Of a stretch of DNA of 64,000 nucleotides, positions 40,184-52,829 are shown piece by piece. Source of the DNA: Liolophura sinensis (lineage: Eukaryota; Mollusca; Polyplacophora; Chitonida; Chitonidae); contig NW_027018117.1 of assembly GCF_032854445.1 (NCBI RefSeq), positions 1 to 64,000 of the forward strand. The letters are read 5' to 3'. A model generated the notes under the pieces. It saw nothing but the letters and a program-made list of their open reading frames with translations, was not told the DNA's origin and made no database searches. A program made the position numbers and the translations under genes. How positions within the stretch are numbered: the first letter of the stretch is position 1; every line of letters begins with the position of its first letter.

Positions 40184-42382
40184 GTGATTTTGTTATCAAT
40201 GATCATTCAATTGTCGCTACAGCCAAAAGTATTGGTCGGAGAGCAACGCGGTTTGCACCATTCGATTTCTCGTCACAAAATACGTCGGATTAGCTCCTTA
40301 CCAGCAGCACTGGAACAGTTTTTCCACTTTTGCATGTTTGCCTGGTCTTTTTGTTAATTGAAATCGGCTACACTGTACTATCTACCATTGCGACTGGTCA
40401 TTACTATATTCAACTTTTGACTATAAGTTATGTGCCCTTTGGTACCCCAGAAGACGTCAAATCTTTGGGCTAAGCCCATTTAACTCATCCAGCAATTGTC
40501 TTACTTCTAAGTCCAAGACAATCTCAATGTCTTTATCTACGTGTAGAAAAACCACACCATTTGTACATAAAAAACACAAAGTACTAGATACAGTCTGCTG
40601 TAAAAAGTACAATTGAACACTGACTCACATCAATAAGGTGCCAAAAGATGCGGAATTGGGCCAGGCATCGTCAGCTGTTTAAAAAATTGCAAATTTCCCT
40701 GGTTTCCATGGAGTAAGAGCCGTTTTTAGGCACGTGATGTTGTCATCAATGATCATTCAATTGTCGCTACAGCCAAAAGTATTGGTCGGAGAGCAGCGTG
40801 GTTTGCACCATTCGATTTCTCGTCACAAAATACGTCGGATTAGCCTCTTACCAGCAGCACTGGAACAGTTTTTCCACTTTTGCATTTTTGCCTGGTCTTT
40901 TTGTTAATTGAAATCGGCTACACTGTGCCATGTACCATCGCGACTGGTCATTACTATATTCAACTTTTGACTATAAGTTATGTGCCCTTCGGCAGCCCAG
41001 AAGACGTCAAATCTTTGGGCTAAGCCCATTTAACTCACCCAGCAATTGTCTTATTTCTAGGTCGAAGACAATCTCAATGTCTATATCTACGTGTAGAAAA
41101 ACCACACCATTTGTACATAAAAAACACAAAGTACTAGATACAGTGTGCTGTAAAAAGTACAATTGAACACTGACCCACATCAATAAGGTGCCAAAAGATG
41201 CGGAATTGGGCCAGGCATCGCAGCTGTTTAAAAAATTGCTAATTTCCCTGGATTCCATGGAGTAAGAACCGTTTCTAGGCACGTGATTTTGTTATCAATG
41301 ATCATTCAATTGTCGCTACAGCCAAAAGGCATTGGTCGGAGAGCAACGCGGTTTGCACCATTCGATTTCTCGTCACAAAATACGTCGGATTAGCCTCTTA
41401 CCAGCAGCACTGGAACAGTTTTTCCACTTTTGCATGTTTGCCTGGTCTTTTTGTTAATTGAAATCGGCTACACTGTACTATCTACCATTGCGACTGGTCA
41501 ATACTATATTCAACTTTTGACTATAAGTTATGTGCCCTTTGGTACCCCAGAAGACGTCAAATCTTTGGGCTAAGCCCATTTAACTCATCCAGCAATTGTC
41601 TTACTTCTAAGTCCAAGACAATCTCAATGTCTTTATCTACGTGTAGAAAAACCACACCATTTGTACATAAAAAACACAAAGTACTAGATACAGTCTGCTG
41701 TAAAAAGTACAATTGAACACTGACTCACATCAATAAGGTGCCAAAAGATGCGGAATTGGGCCAGGCATCGTCAGCTGTTTAAAAAATTGCAAATTTCCCT
41801 GGTTTCCATGGAGTAAGAGCCGTTTTTAGGCACGTGATGTTGTCATCAATGATCATTCAATTGTCGCTACAGCCAAAAGTATTGGTCGGAGAGCAGCGTG
41901 GTTTGCACCATTCGATTTCTCGTCACAAAATACGTCGGATTAGCCTCTTACCAGCAGCACTGGAACAGTTTTTCCACTTTTGCATTTTTGCCTGGTCTTT
42001 TTGTTAATTGAAATCGGCTACACTGTGCCATGTACCATCGCGACTGGTCATTACTATATTCAACTTTTGACTATAAGTTATGTGCCCTTCGGCAGCCCAG
42101 AAGACGTCAAATCTTTGGGCTAAGCCCATTTAACTCACCCAGCAATTGTGTTATTTCTAGGTCGAAGACAATCTCAATGTCTATATCTACGTGTAGAAAA
42201 ACCACACCATTTGTACATAAAAAACACAAAGTACTAGATACAGTGTGCTGTAAAAAGTACAATTGAACACTGACCCACATCAATAAGGTGCCAAAAGATG
42301 TGGAATTGGGCCAGGCATCGCAGCTGTTTAAAAAATTGCAAATTTCCCTGGTTTCCATGGAGTAAGAGCCGTTTCTAGGCAC
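40184..42382. repeat. Dimeric higher-order repeat, two copies (1100 bp period)
   Basis: Units 40184-41282 and 41283-42382. The first monomer of each has GCATGTTTGCC, CTGACTCACATC and CATCGTCAGCTG; the second (40734 and 41834) has GAGCAGCGTGG, GTGCCATGTACC and CTTCGGCAGCCC. The first monomers differ at TTAGCTCC versus TTAGCCTC and at GTATTGG versus GGCATTGG, so the repeat boundary lies inside them. Confidence 0.85.
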
Positions 42383-43195
42383 GTGATGTTGTCATCAATG
42401 ATCATTCTATTGTCGCTACAGCCAAAAGTATTGGTCGGAGAGCAACGCGGTTTGCACCATTCGATTTCTCGTCACAAAATACGTCGGATTAGCTCCTTAC
42501 CAGCAGCACTGGAACAGTTTTTCCACTTTTGCATTTTTGCCTGGTCTTTTTGTTAATTGAAATCGGCTACACTGTACTATGTACCATCGCGACTGGTCAT
42601 TACTATATTCAACTTTTGACTATAAGTTATGTGCCCTTCGGTAGCCAAGAAGACGTCAAATCTTTGGGCTAAGCCCATTTAACTCATCCAGCAATTGTCT
42701 TTCCTCTAAGTCCAAGACAATCTCAATGTCTATATCTACGTGTAGAAAAACCACACCATTTGTACATAAAAAACACAAAGTACTAGATACAGTGTGCTGT
42801 AAAAAGTACAATTGAACACTGACCCACATCAATAAGGTGCCAAAAGATGCGGAATTGGGCCAGGCATCGGCAGCTGTTTAAAAAATTGCAAATTTCCCTG
42901 GTTTCCATGGAGTAAGAACCGTTGTTAGGCACGTGATTTTGTCATCAATGATCATTCAATTGTAGCTACAGCCAAAAGTATTGGTCGGAGAGCAACGCGG
43001 TTTGCACCATTCGATTTCTCGTCACAAAATACGTCGGATTAGCCTCTTACCAGCAGCAATGGAACAGTTTTTCCACTTTTGCATTTTTGCCTGGTCTTTT
43101 TGTTAATTGAAATCGGCTACACTGTACTATGTACCATCGCGACTGGTCATTACTATATTCAACTTTTGACTATAAGTTATGTGCCCTTTGGTAGC
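41834..43195. repeat. Displaced duplicate, clean copy (partner 35241-36600)
   Basis: It carries the same subtype series as 35241-36600, twelve monomers to the right, with regular 549-550 bp spacing and none of the partner's single-base indels. After about 43195 the two diverge: this copy continues with TTATTTCTAGGTCGAAG, the partner with TTACTTCTAAGTCCAAG. Confidence 0.85.
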
Positions 43196-43482
43196 CCAGA
43201 AGACGTCAAATCTTTGGGCTAAGCCCATTTAACTCACCCAGCAATTGTCTTATTTCTAGGTCGAAGACAATCTCAATGTCTATATCTACGTGTAGAAAAA
43301 CCACACCATTTGTACATAAAAAACACAAAGTACTAGATACAGTCTGCTGTAAAAAGTACAATTAAACACTGACCCACATCAATAAGGTGCCAAAAGATGC
43401 GGAATTTGGCCAGGCATCGGCAGCTGTTTAAAAAATTGCAAATTTCCCTGGTTTCCATGGAGTAAGAGCCGTTGTTAGGCAC

Positions 43483-46231
43483 GTGATGTTGTCATCAATG
43501 ATCATTCAATTGTCGCTACAGCCAAAAGTATTGGTCGGAGAGCAACGCGGTTTGCACCATTCGATTTCTCGTCACAAAATACGTCGGATTAGCCTCTTAC
43601 CAGCAGCACTGGAACAGTTTTTCTACTTTTGCATTTTTGCCTGGTCTTTTTGTTAATTGAAATCGGCTACACTGTACTATGTACCATCGGGACTGGTCAT
43701 TACTATATTCAACTTTTGACTATAAGTTATGTGCCCTTCGGCAGCCCAGAAGACGTCAAATCTTTGGGCTAAGCCCATTTAACTCACCCAGCAATTGTCT
43801 TACTTCTAAGTCCAAGACAATCTCAATGTCTATATCTACGTGTAGAAAAACCACACCATTTGTACATAAAAAACACAAAGTACTAGATACAGTCTGCTGT
43901 AAAAAGTAGAATTGAACACTGACCCACATCAGTAAGGTGCCAAAAGATGCGGAATTGGGCCAGGCATCGGCAGCTGTTTAAAAAATTGCAAATTTCCCTG
44001 GTTTCCATGGAGTAAGAGCCGTTTCTAGGCACGTGATGTTGTCATCAATGATCATTCAATTGTAGCTACAGCCAAAAGTATTGGTCGGAGAGCAACGCGG
44101 TTTGCACCATTCGATTTCTCGTCACAAAATACGTCGGATTAGCCTCTTACCAGCAGCACTGGAACAGTTTTTCCACTTTTGCATTTTCCCTGGTCTTTTT
44201 GTTAATTGAAATCGGCTACACTGTACTATCTACCAACGCGACTGGTCATTACTATATTCAACTTTCGACTATAAGTTATGTGCCCTTCGGCAGCCCAGAA
44301 GACGTCAAATCTTTGGGCTAAGCCCATTTAACTCACCCAGCAATTGTCTTGCTTCTAAGTCCAAGACAATCTCAAAGTCTTTATCTACGTGTAGAAAAAC
44401 CACACCATTTGTACATAAAAAACACAAAGTACTAGATACAGTCTGCTGTAAAAAGTACAATTAAACACTAAACCACATCAATAAGGTGCCAAAAGATGCG
44501 GAATTTGGCCAGGCATCGGCAGCTGTTTAAAAAATTGCAAATTTCCCTGGTTTCCATGGAGTAAGAGCCGTTGTTAGGCACGTGATGTTGTCATCAATGA
44601 TCATTCAATTGTCGCTACAGCCAAAAGTATTGGTCGGAGAGCAACGCGGTTTGCACCATTCGATTTCTCGTCACAAAATACGTCGGATTAGCCTCTTACC
44701 GGCAGCACTGGAACAGTTTTTCCACTTTTGCATTTTTGCCTGGTCTTTTTGTTAATTGATTTCGGCTACACTGTACTATGTACTGTCGCGACTAGTTATT
44801 ACTATATTCAACTTTTGACTATAAGTTTTGTGCTCTTTGGTACCCCAGAAGACGTCAAATATTTGGGCTATGCCCATTTAACTCATCCAGCAATTGTCTT
44901 ACTTCTAAGTCCAAGACAATCTCAACGTCTTTATCTACGTGTAGAAAAACCACACCATTTGTACATAAAAAACACAAAGTACTTGATACAGTGTGCTGTA
45001 AAAAGTACAATTGAACACTGACCCACATCAATAAGGTGCCAAAAGATGCGGAATTGGGCCAGGCATCGCAGCTGTTTAAAAAATTGCTAATTTCCCTGGT
45101 TTCCATGGAGTAAGAACCGTTGTTAGGCACGTGATTTTGTTATCAATGATCATTCAATTGTCGCTACAGCCAAAAGTATTGGTCGGAGAGCAACGCGGTT
45201 TGCATCATTCGATTTCTCGTCACAAAATACGTCGGATTAGCTCCTTACCAGCAGCACTGGAACAGTTTTTCCACTTTTGCATTTTTGCCTGGTCTTTTTG
45301 TTAATTGAAATCGGCTACACTGTACTATCTACCATTGCGACTGGTCATTACTATATTCAACTTTTGACTATAAGTTATGTGCCCTTTGGTAGCCCAGAAG
45401 ACGTCAAATCTTTGGGCTAAACCTATTTAACTCATCCAGCAATTGTCTTACCTCTAAGTCCCAAGACAATCTCAATGTCTTTATCTACGTGTAGAAAAAC
45501 CACACCATTTGTACATAAAAAACACAAAGTACTAGATACAGTCTGCTGTAAAAAGTATAATTGAACACTGACCCACATCATTAAGGTGACAAAAGATGCG
45601 GAATAGGGCCAGGCATCGGCAGCTGTTTAAAAAATTGCAAATTTCCCTGGTTTCCATGGAGTAAGAGCCGTTTCTAGGCACGTGATGTTGTCATCAATGA
45701 TCATTCAATTGTCGCTACAGCCAAAAGTATTGGTCGGAGAGCAACGCGGTTTGCACCATTCGATTTCTCGTCAAAAAATACGTCGGATTAGCTCCTTATC
45801 AGCAGCACTGGAACAGTTTTTCCACTTTTGCATTTTTGCCTGCTCTTTTTGTTAATTGAAATCGGCTACACTGTACTATGTACCATCGCGACTGGTCATT
45901 ACTATATTCAACTTTTGACTATAAGTTATGTGCCCTTTGGTAGCCCAGAAGACGTCAAATCTTTGGGCTAAGCCCATTTAACTCACCCAGCAATTGTCTT
46001 ACTTCTAAGTCCAAGACAATCTCAATGTCTTTATCTACGTGTAGAAAAACCACACCATTTGTACATAAAAAACACAAAGTACTAGATACAGTCTGCTGTA
46101 AAAAGTACAATTGAACACTGACCCACATCAATAAGGTGCCAAAAGATGCGGAATTGGGCCAGGCATCGGCAGCTGTTTAAAAAATTGCAAATTTCCCTGG
46201 TTTCCATGGAGTAAGAACCGTTGTTAGGCAC
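43483..46231. repeat. 5-monomer higher-order repeat, copy 1
   Basis: Monomer starts: 43483, 44033, 44582, 45131, 45682. Markers in order: TTTTTCTACTTTTGC with ACCATCGGGAC, AGTAGAATTG and CATCAGTAAGG; TGTAGCTACAGCC with GCATTTTCCC, CTACCAACGCG and CACTAAACC; the divergent TTGATTTCGG subtype; AGTATAATTG with CATTAAGGTGAC and GAATAGGG; TTAGCTCCTTATC with GCCTGCTC. All recur 2749-2750 bp later. Confidence 0.9.
44582..45130. repeat. Divergent TTGATTTCGG subtype monomer
   Basis: About 44758-44876 holds a cluster of linked substitutions: TTGATTTCGG for TTGAAATCGG, TACTGTCGC for TACCATCGC, CTAGTTATT for CTGGTCATT, AAGTTTTGTGCTC for AAGTTATGTGCCC, and GGGCTATGCCC for GGGCTAAGCCC. Other members are 47331 (full set), 54479 (first part only) and 60956 (most of the set, but AAGTTATG and GGGCTAAG kept). 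Confidence 0.85.
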
Positions 46232-48982
46232 GTGATGTTGTCATCAATGATCATTCAATTGTCGCTACAGCCAAAAGCATTGGTCGGAGAGCAACGCGGT
46301 TTGCATCATTCGATTTCTCGTCACAAAATACGTCGGATTAGCTCCTTACCAGCAGCACTGGAACAGTTTTTCTACTTTTGCATTTTTGCCTGGTCTTTTT
46401 GTTAATTGAAATCGGCTACACTGTACTATGTACCATCGGGACTGGTCATTACTATATTCAACTTTTGACTATAAGTTATGTGCCCTTCGGCAGCCCAGAA
46501 GACGTCAAATCTTTGGGCTAAGCCCATTTAACTTACCCAGCAATTGTCTTACTTCTAAGTCCAAGACAATCTCAATGTCTTTATCTACGTGTAGAAAAAC
46601 CACACCATTTGTACATAAAAAACACAAAGTACTAGATACAGTCTGCTGTAAAAAGTAGAATTGAACACTGACCCACATCAGTAAGGTGCCAAAAGATGCG
46701 GAATTGGGCCAGGCATCGGCAGCTGTTTAAAAAATTGCAAATTTCCCTGGTTTCCATGGAGTAAGAGCCGTTTCTAGGCACGTGATGTTGTCATCAATGA
46801 TCATTCAATTGTAGCTACAGCCAAAAGTATTGGTCGGAGAGCAACGCGGTTTGCACCATTCGATTTCTCGTCACAAAATACGTCGGATTAGCCTCTTACC
46901 AGCAGCACTGGAACAGTTTTTCCACTTTTGCATTTTCCCTGGTTTTTTTGTTAATTGAAATCGGCTACACTGTACTATCTACCAACGCGACTGGTCATTA
47001 CTATATTCAACTTTTGACTATAAGTTATGTGCCCTTCGGCAGCCCAGAAGACGTCAAATCTTTGGGCTAAGCCCATTTAACTCACCCAGCAATTGTCTTG
47101 CTTCTAAGTCCAAGACAATCTCAAAGTCTTTATCTACGTGTAGAAAAACCACACCATTTGTACATAAAAAACACAAAGTACTAGATACAGTCTGCTGTAA
47201 AAAGTACAATTAAACACTAAACCACATCAATAAGGTGCCAAAAGATGCGGAATTTGGCCAGGCATCGGCAGCTGTTTAAAAAATTGCAAATTTCCCTGGT
47301 TTCCATGGAGTAAGAGCCGTTGTTAGGCACGTGATGTTGTCATCAATGATCATTCAATTGTCGCTACAGCCAAAAGTATTGGTCGGAGAGCAACGCGGTT
47401 TGCACCATTCGATTTCTCGTCACAAAATACGTCGGATTAGCCTCTTACCGGCAGCACTGGAACAGTTTTTTCCACTTTTGCATTTTTGCCTGGTCTTTTT
47501 GTTAATTGATTTCGGCTACACTGTACTATGTACCGTCGCGACTAGTTATTACTATATTCAACTTTTGACTATAAGTTTTGTGCTCTTTGGTACCCCAGAA
47601 GACGTCAAATCTTTGGGCTATGCCCATTTAACTCATCCAGCAATTGTCTTACTTCTAAGTCCAAGAAAATCTCAACGTCTTTATCTACGTGTAGAAAAAC
47701 CACACCATTTGTACATAAAAAACACAAAGTACTAGATACAGTCTGCTGTAAAAAGTATAATTGAACACTGACCCACATCATTAAGGTGACAAAAGATGCG
47801 GAATAGGGCCAGGCATCGGCAGCTGTTTAAAAAATTGCCAATTTCCCTGGTTTCCATGGAGTAAGAGCCGTTTCTAGGCAAGTGATGTTGTCATCAATGA
47901 TCATTCAATTGTCGCTACAGCCAAAAGTATTGGTCGGAGAGCAACGCGGTTTGCACCATTCGATTTCTCGTCAAAAAATACGTCGGGTTAGCTCCTTACC
48001 AGCAGCACTGGAACAGTTTTTCCACTTTTGCATTTTTGCTTGCTCTTTTTGTTAATTGAAATCGGCTACACTGTACTATGTACCATCGCGACTGGTCATT
48101 ACTATATTCAACTTTTGACTATAAGTTATGTGCCCTTTGGTAGCCCAGAAGACGTCAAATCTTTGGGCTAAGCCCATTTAACTCATCCAGCAATTGTCTT
48201 ACTTCTAAGTCCAAGACAATCTCAATGTCTTTATCTACGTGTAGAAAAACCACACCATTTGTACATAAAAAACACAAAGTACTAGATACAGTCTGCTGTA
48301 AAAAGTATAATTGAACACTGACCCACATCATTAAGGTGACAAAAGATGCGGAATAGGGCCAGGCATCGGCAGCTGTTTAAAAAATTGCAAATTTCCCTGG
48401 TTTCCATGGAGTAAGAGCCGTTTCTAGGCACGTGATGTTGTCATCAATGATCATTCAATTGTCGCTACAGCCAAAAGTATTGGTCGGAGAGCAACGCGGT
48501 TTGCACCATTCGATTTCTCGTCAAAAAATACGTCGGATTAGCTCCTTATCAGCAGCACTGGAACAGTTTTTTCCACTTTTGCATTTTTGCCTGCTCTTTT
48601 TGTTAATTGAAATCGGCTACACTGTACTATGTACCATCGCGACTGGTCATTACTATATTCAACTTTTGACTATAAGTTATGTGCCCTTTGGTAGCCCAGA
48701 AGACGTCAAATCTTTGGGCTAAGCCCATTTAACTCACCCAGCAATTGTCTTACTTCTAAGTCCAAGACAATCTCAATGTCTTTATCTACGTGTAGAAAAA
48801 CCACACCATTTGTACATAAAAAACACAAAGTACTAGATACAGTCTGCTGTAAAAAGTACAATTGAACACTGACCCACATCAATAAGGTGCCAAAAGATGC
48901 GGAATTGGGCCAGGCATCGGCAGCTGTTTAAAAAATTGCAAATTTCCCTGGTTTCCATGGAGTAAGAACCGTTGTTAGGCAC
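46232..48982. repeat. 5-monomer higher-order repeat, copy 2
   Basis: Monomer starts: 46232, 46782, 47331, 47882, 48432. It matches copy 1 in order. The exception is the end of the third and first part of the fourth monomer, where this copy already has the AGTATAATTG/GAATAGGG tail after 47331 and a GCAAGTGATG start at 47882, unlike the GATTTTGTTATC start at 45131. A conversion or second exchange inside the HOR would explain this. Confidence 0.88.
47331..47881. repeat. Divergent TTGATTTCGG subtype monomer with longest open frame
   Basis: Same subtype as 44582. It has one extra T in the run near 47467 and GGGCTATGCCC in place of the usual TAA, so a plus-strand frame stays open for 134 codons (47331-47735, GTG start). 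I do not call it a gene. The neighbouring copies break this frame, the subtype's substitutions mostly change the amino acid, and there is no recognisable domain. Confidence 0.85.
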
Positions 48983-50081
48983 GTGATGTTGTCATCAATG
49001 ATCATTCAATTGTCGCTACAGCCAAAAGCATTGGTCGGAGAGCAACGCGGTTTGCACCATTCGATTTCTCGTCACAAAATACGTCGGATTAGCCTCTTAG
49101 CAGCAGCACTGGAACAGTTTTTCCACTTTTGCATTTTTGCCTGGTCTTTTTGTTAATTGAAATCGGCTACACTGTACTATGTACCATCGCGATTGGTCAT
49201 TACTATATTCAACTTTTGACTATAAGTTATGTGCCCTTTGGTAGCCCAGAAGACGTCAAATCTTTGGGCTAAGCCCATTTAACTCATCCAGCAATTGTCT
49301 TACTTCTAAGTCCAAGACAATCTCAATGTCTATATCTACGTGTAGAAAAACCACACCATTTGTACATAAAAAACACAAAGTACTAGATACAGTCTGCTGT
49401 AAAAAATACAATTGAACACTGACCCACATCAATAAGGTGCCAAAAGATGCGGAATTGGGCCAGGCATCGGCAGCTGTTTAAAAAATTGCAAATTTCCCTG
49501 GTTTCCATGGAGTAAGAGCCGTTTTTAGGCACGTGATGTTGTCATCAATGATCATTCAATTGTCGCTACAGCCAAAAGTATTGGTCGGAGTGCAACGTGC
49601 TTTGCACCATTCGATTTCTCGTCACAAAATACGTCGGATTAGCCTCTTACCAGCAGCACTGGAACAGTTTTTCCACTTTTGCATTTTTGCCTGGTCTTTT
49701 TGTTAATTGAAATCGGCTACACTGTGCTATGTACCATCGCGACTGGTCATTACTATATTCAACTTTTGACTATAAGTTATGTGCCCTTTGGTAGCCCAGA
49801 AGACGTCAAATCTTTGGGCTAAGCCCATTTAACTCACCCAGCAATTGTCTTATTTCTAGGTCGAAGACAATCTCAATGTCTATATCTACGTGTAGAAAAA
49901 CCACACCATTTGTACATAAAAAACACAAAGTACTAGATACAGTGTGCTGTAAAAAGTACAATTAAACACTGACCCACATCAATAAGGTGCCAAAAGATGC
50001 GGAATTGGGCCAGGCATCGCAACTGTTTAAAAAATTGCAAATTTCCCTGGTTTCCATGGAGTAAGAACCGTTGTTAGGCAC

Positions 50082-52014
50082 GTGATTTTGTTATCAATGA
50101 TCATTCAATTGTCGCTACAGCCAAAAGTATTGGTCGGAGAGCAACGCGGTTTGCACCATTCGATTTCTCGTCAAAAAATACGTCGGATTAGCTACTTGCC
50201 AGCAGCACTGGAACAGTTTTTCCACTTTTGCATTTTTGCCTGGTCTTTTTGTTAATTGAAATCGGCTACACTGTACTATGTACCATCGCGACTGGTCATT
50301 ACTATATTCAACTTTTGACTATAAGTTATGTGCCCTTCGGCAGCCCAGAAGACGTCAAATCTTTGGGCTAAGCCCATTTAACTCACCCAGCAATTGTCTT
50401 ACTTCTAAGTCCAAGACAATCTCAATGTCTTTATCTACGTGTAGAAAAACCACACCATTTGTACATAAAAAACACAAAGTACTAGATACAGTCTGCTGTA
50501 AAAAGTACAATTGAACACTGACCCACATCAGTAAGGTGCCAAAAGATGCGGAATTGGGCCAGGCATCGGCAGCTGTTTAAAAAATTGCAAATTTCCCTGG
50601 TTTCCATGGAGTAAGAGCCGTTTCTAGGCACGTGATGTTGTCATCAATGATCATTCAATTGTCGCTACAGCCAAAAGTATTGGTCGGAGAGCAACGCGGT
50701 TTGCACCATTCGATTTCTCGTCACAAAATACGTCGGATTAGCCTCTTACCAGCAGCACTGGAACAGTTTTTCCACTTTTGCATTTTCCCTGGTCTTTTTG
50801 TTAATTGAAATCGGCTACACTGTACTATCTACCATCGCGACTGGTCATTACTATGTTCAACTTTTGACTATAAGTTATGTGCCCTTTGGTACCCCAGAAG
50901 ACGTCAAATCTTTGGGCTAAGCCTATTTAACTCACCCAGCAATTGTCTTACTTCTAAGTCCAAGACAATCTCAATGTCTTTATCTACGTGTAGAAAAACC
51001 ACACCATTTGTAAATAAAAAACACAAAGCACTAGATACAGTCTGCTGTAAAAAGTACAATTGAACACTGACCCACATCAATAAGGTGCCAAAAGATGCGG
51101 AATTGGGCCAGGCATCGGCAGCTGTTTAAAAAATTGCAAATTTCCCTGGTTTCCATGGAGTAAGAGCCGTTTCTAGGTAAGTGATGTTGTCATCAATGAT
51201 CATTCAATTGTCGCTACAGCCAAAAGTAGTGGTCGGAGAGCAACGCGGTTTGCACCATTCGATTTCTCGTCAAAAAATACGTCGGATTAGCCTCTTACCA
51301 GCAGCACTGGAACAGTTTTTCCACTTTTGCATTTTTGCCTGGTCTTTTTGTTAATTGAAATCGGCTACACTGTACTATGTACCATCGCGACTGGTCATTA
51401 CTATATTCAACTTTTGACTATAAGTTATGTGCCCTTCGGCAGCCCAGAAGACGTCAAATCTTTGGGCTAAGCCCATTTAACTCATCCAGCAATTGTCTTA
51501 CTTCTAAGTCCAAGACAATCTCAATGTCTTTATCTACGTGTAGAAAAACCACACCATTTGTACATAAAAAACACAAAGTACTAGATACAGTCTGCTGTAA
51601 AAAGTAGAATTGAACACTGACCCACATCAGTAAGGTGCCAAAAGATGCGGAATTGGGCCAGGCATCGGCAGCTGTTTAAAAAATTGCAAATTTCCCTGGT
51701 TTCCATGGAGTAAGAGCCGTTTCTAGGCACGTGATGTTGTCATCAATGATCATTCAATTGTCGCTACAGCCAAAAGTATTGGTCGGAGAGCAACGCGGTT
51801 TGCACCATTCGATTTCTCGTCACAAAATACGTCGGATTAGCCTCTTACCAGCAGCACTGGAACAGTTTTTCCACTTTTGCATTTTCCCTGGTCTTTTTGT
51901 TAATTGAAATCGGCTACACTGTACTATGTACCATCGCGACTGGTCATTACTATATTCAACTTTTGACTATAAGTTATGTGCCCTTTGGTACCCCAGAAGA
52001 CGTCAAATCTTTGG
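50082..52014. repeat. 12-monomer displaced duplicate, left copy
   Basis: Monomers 50082, 50632, 51181 and the first part of 51731 recur at 56679, 57229, 57778 and 58328, each 6597 bp later. Markers: TTAGCTACTTGCC; GCATTTTCCC with CTATGTTCAAC, CCTATTT and GTAAATAAAA; GGTAAGTGATG with AAGTAGTGG and AGTAGAATTG; GCATTTTCCC with TGTACCATCG and GGTACCCC. Confidence 0.88.
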
Positions 52015-52829
52015 GCTAAGCCTATTTAACTCACCCAGCAATTGTCTTACTTCTAAGTCCAAGACAATCTCAATGTCTTTATCTACGTGTAGAAAAACCA
52101 CACCATCCGTACATAAAAAACACAAAGCACTAGATACAGTCTGCTGTAAAAAGTACAATTGAACACTGACCCACATCAATAAGGTGCCAAAAGATGCGGA
52201 ATTGGGCCAGGCATCGGCAGCTGTTTAAAAAATTGCAAATTTCCCTGGTTTCCATGGAGTAAGAGCCGTTTCTAGGTAAGTGATGTTGTCATCAATGATC
52301 ATTCAATTGTCGCTACAGCCAAAAGTAGTGGTCGGAGAGCAACGCGGTTTGCACCATTCGATTTCTCGTCACAAAATACGTCGGATTAGCCTCTTACCAG
52401 CAGCACTGGAACAGTTTTTCCACTTTTGCAGTTTTGCCTGGTCTTTTTGTTAATTGAAATCGGCTACACTGTGCTATGTACCATCGCGACTGGTCATTAC
52501 TATATTCAACTTTTGACTATAAGTTATGTGCCCTTCGGCAGCCCAGAAGACGTCAAATCTTTGGGCTAAGCCCATTTAACTCACCCAGCAATTGTCTTAC
52601 TTCTAAGTCCAAGACAATCTCAAAGTCTTTATCTACGTGTAGAAAAACCACACCATTTGTACATAAAAAACACAAAGTACTAGATACAGTGTGCTGTAAA
52701 AAGTACAATTAAACACTGAACCACATCAATAAGGTGCCAAAAGATGCGGAATTGGGCCAGGCATCGGCAGCTGTTTAAAAAATTGCAAATTTCCCTGGTT
52801 TCCATGGAGTAAGAGCCGTTGTTAGGCAC

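Larger units (their letters stand above)
23134..43482. repeat. Zone C: central monomers with CATTGCG and TTATTTCTAGG variants
   Basis: Monomer starts: 23134, ~23678 (start motif partly deleted), 24233, 24783, 25325, 25878, 26429, 26981, 27532, 28081, 28633, 29186, 29736, 30288, 30837, 31389, 31943, 32492, 33042, 33592, 34141, 34691, 35241, 35787, 36339, 36885, 37441, 37986, 38536, 39085, 39635, 40184, 40734, 41283, 41834, 42383, 42933. Typical variants are TACCATTGCGAC (24.4-45.3 kb), GATTTTGTTATC, and the linked block TTATTTCTAGGTCGAAG plus CTATATCTACG. Spacing is erratic (542-556 bp) over much of 23.6-32.5 and 35.2-38.0 kb but regular (549-551) elsewhere. No gene is seen. Confidence 0.9.

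Noticed and set aside
51010-51020. AATAAA polyadenylation-like motif in the GTAAATAAAAAAC subtype (also in CATAATAAACAC at 18017 and 21867)
   Set aside because: It comes from single-base variants in an A-rich segment, with no transcript or gene upstream. It is expected by chance in such sequence.
51177-51186. Consensus 5' splice site AGGTAAGT in the GGTAAGTGATG subtype
   Set aside because: It arises from two or three substitutions in CACGTG, occurs in only six monomers, and has no accompanying exon, branch site or coding frame.
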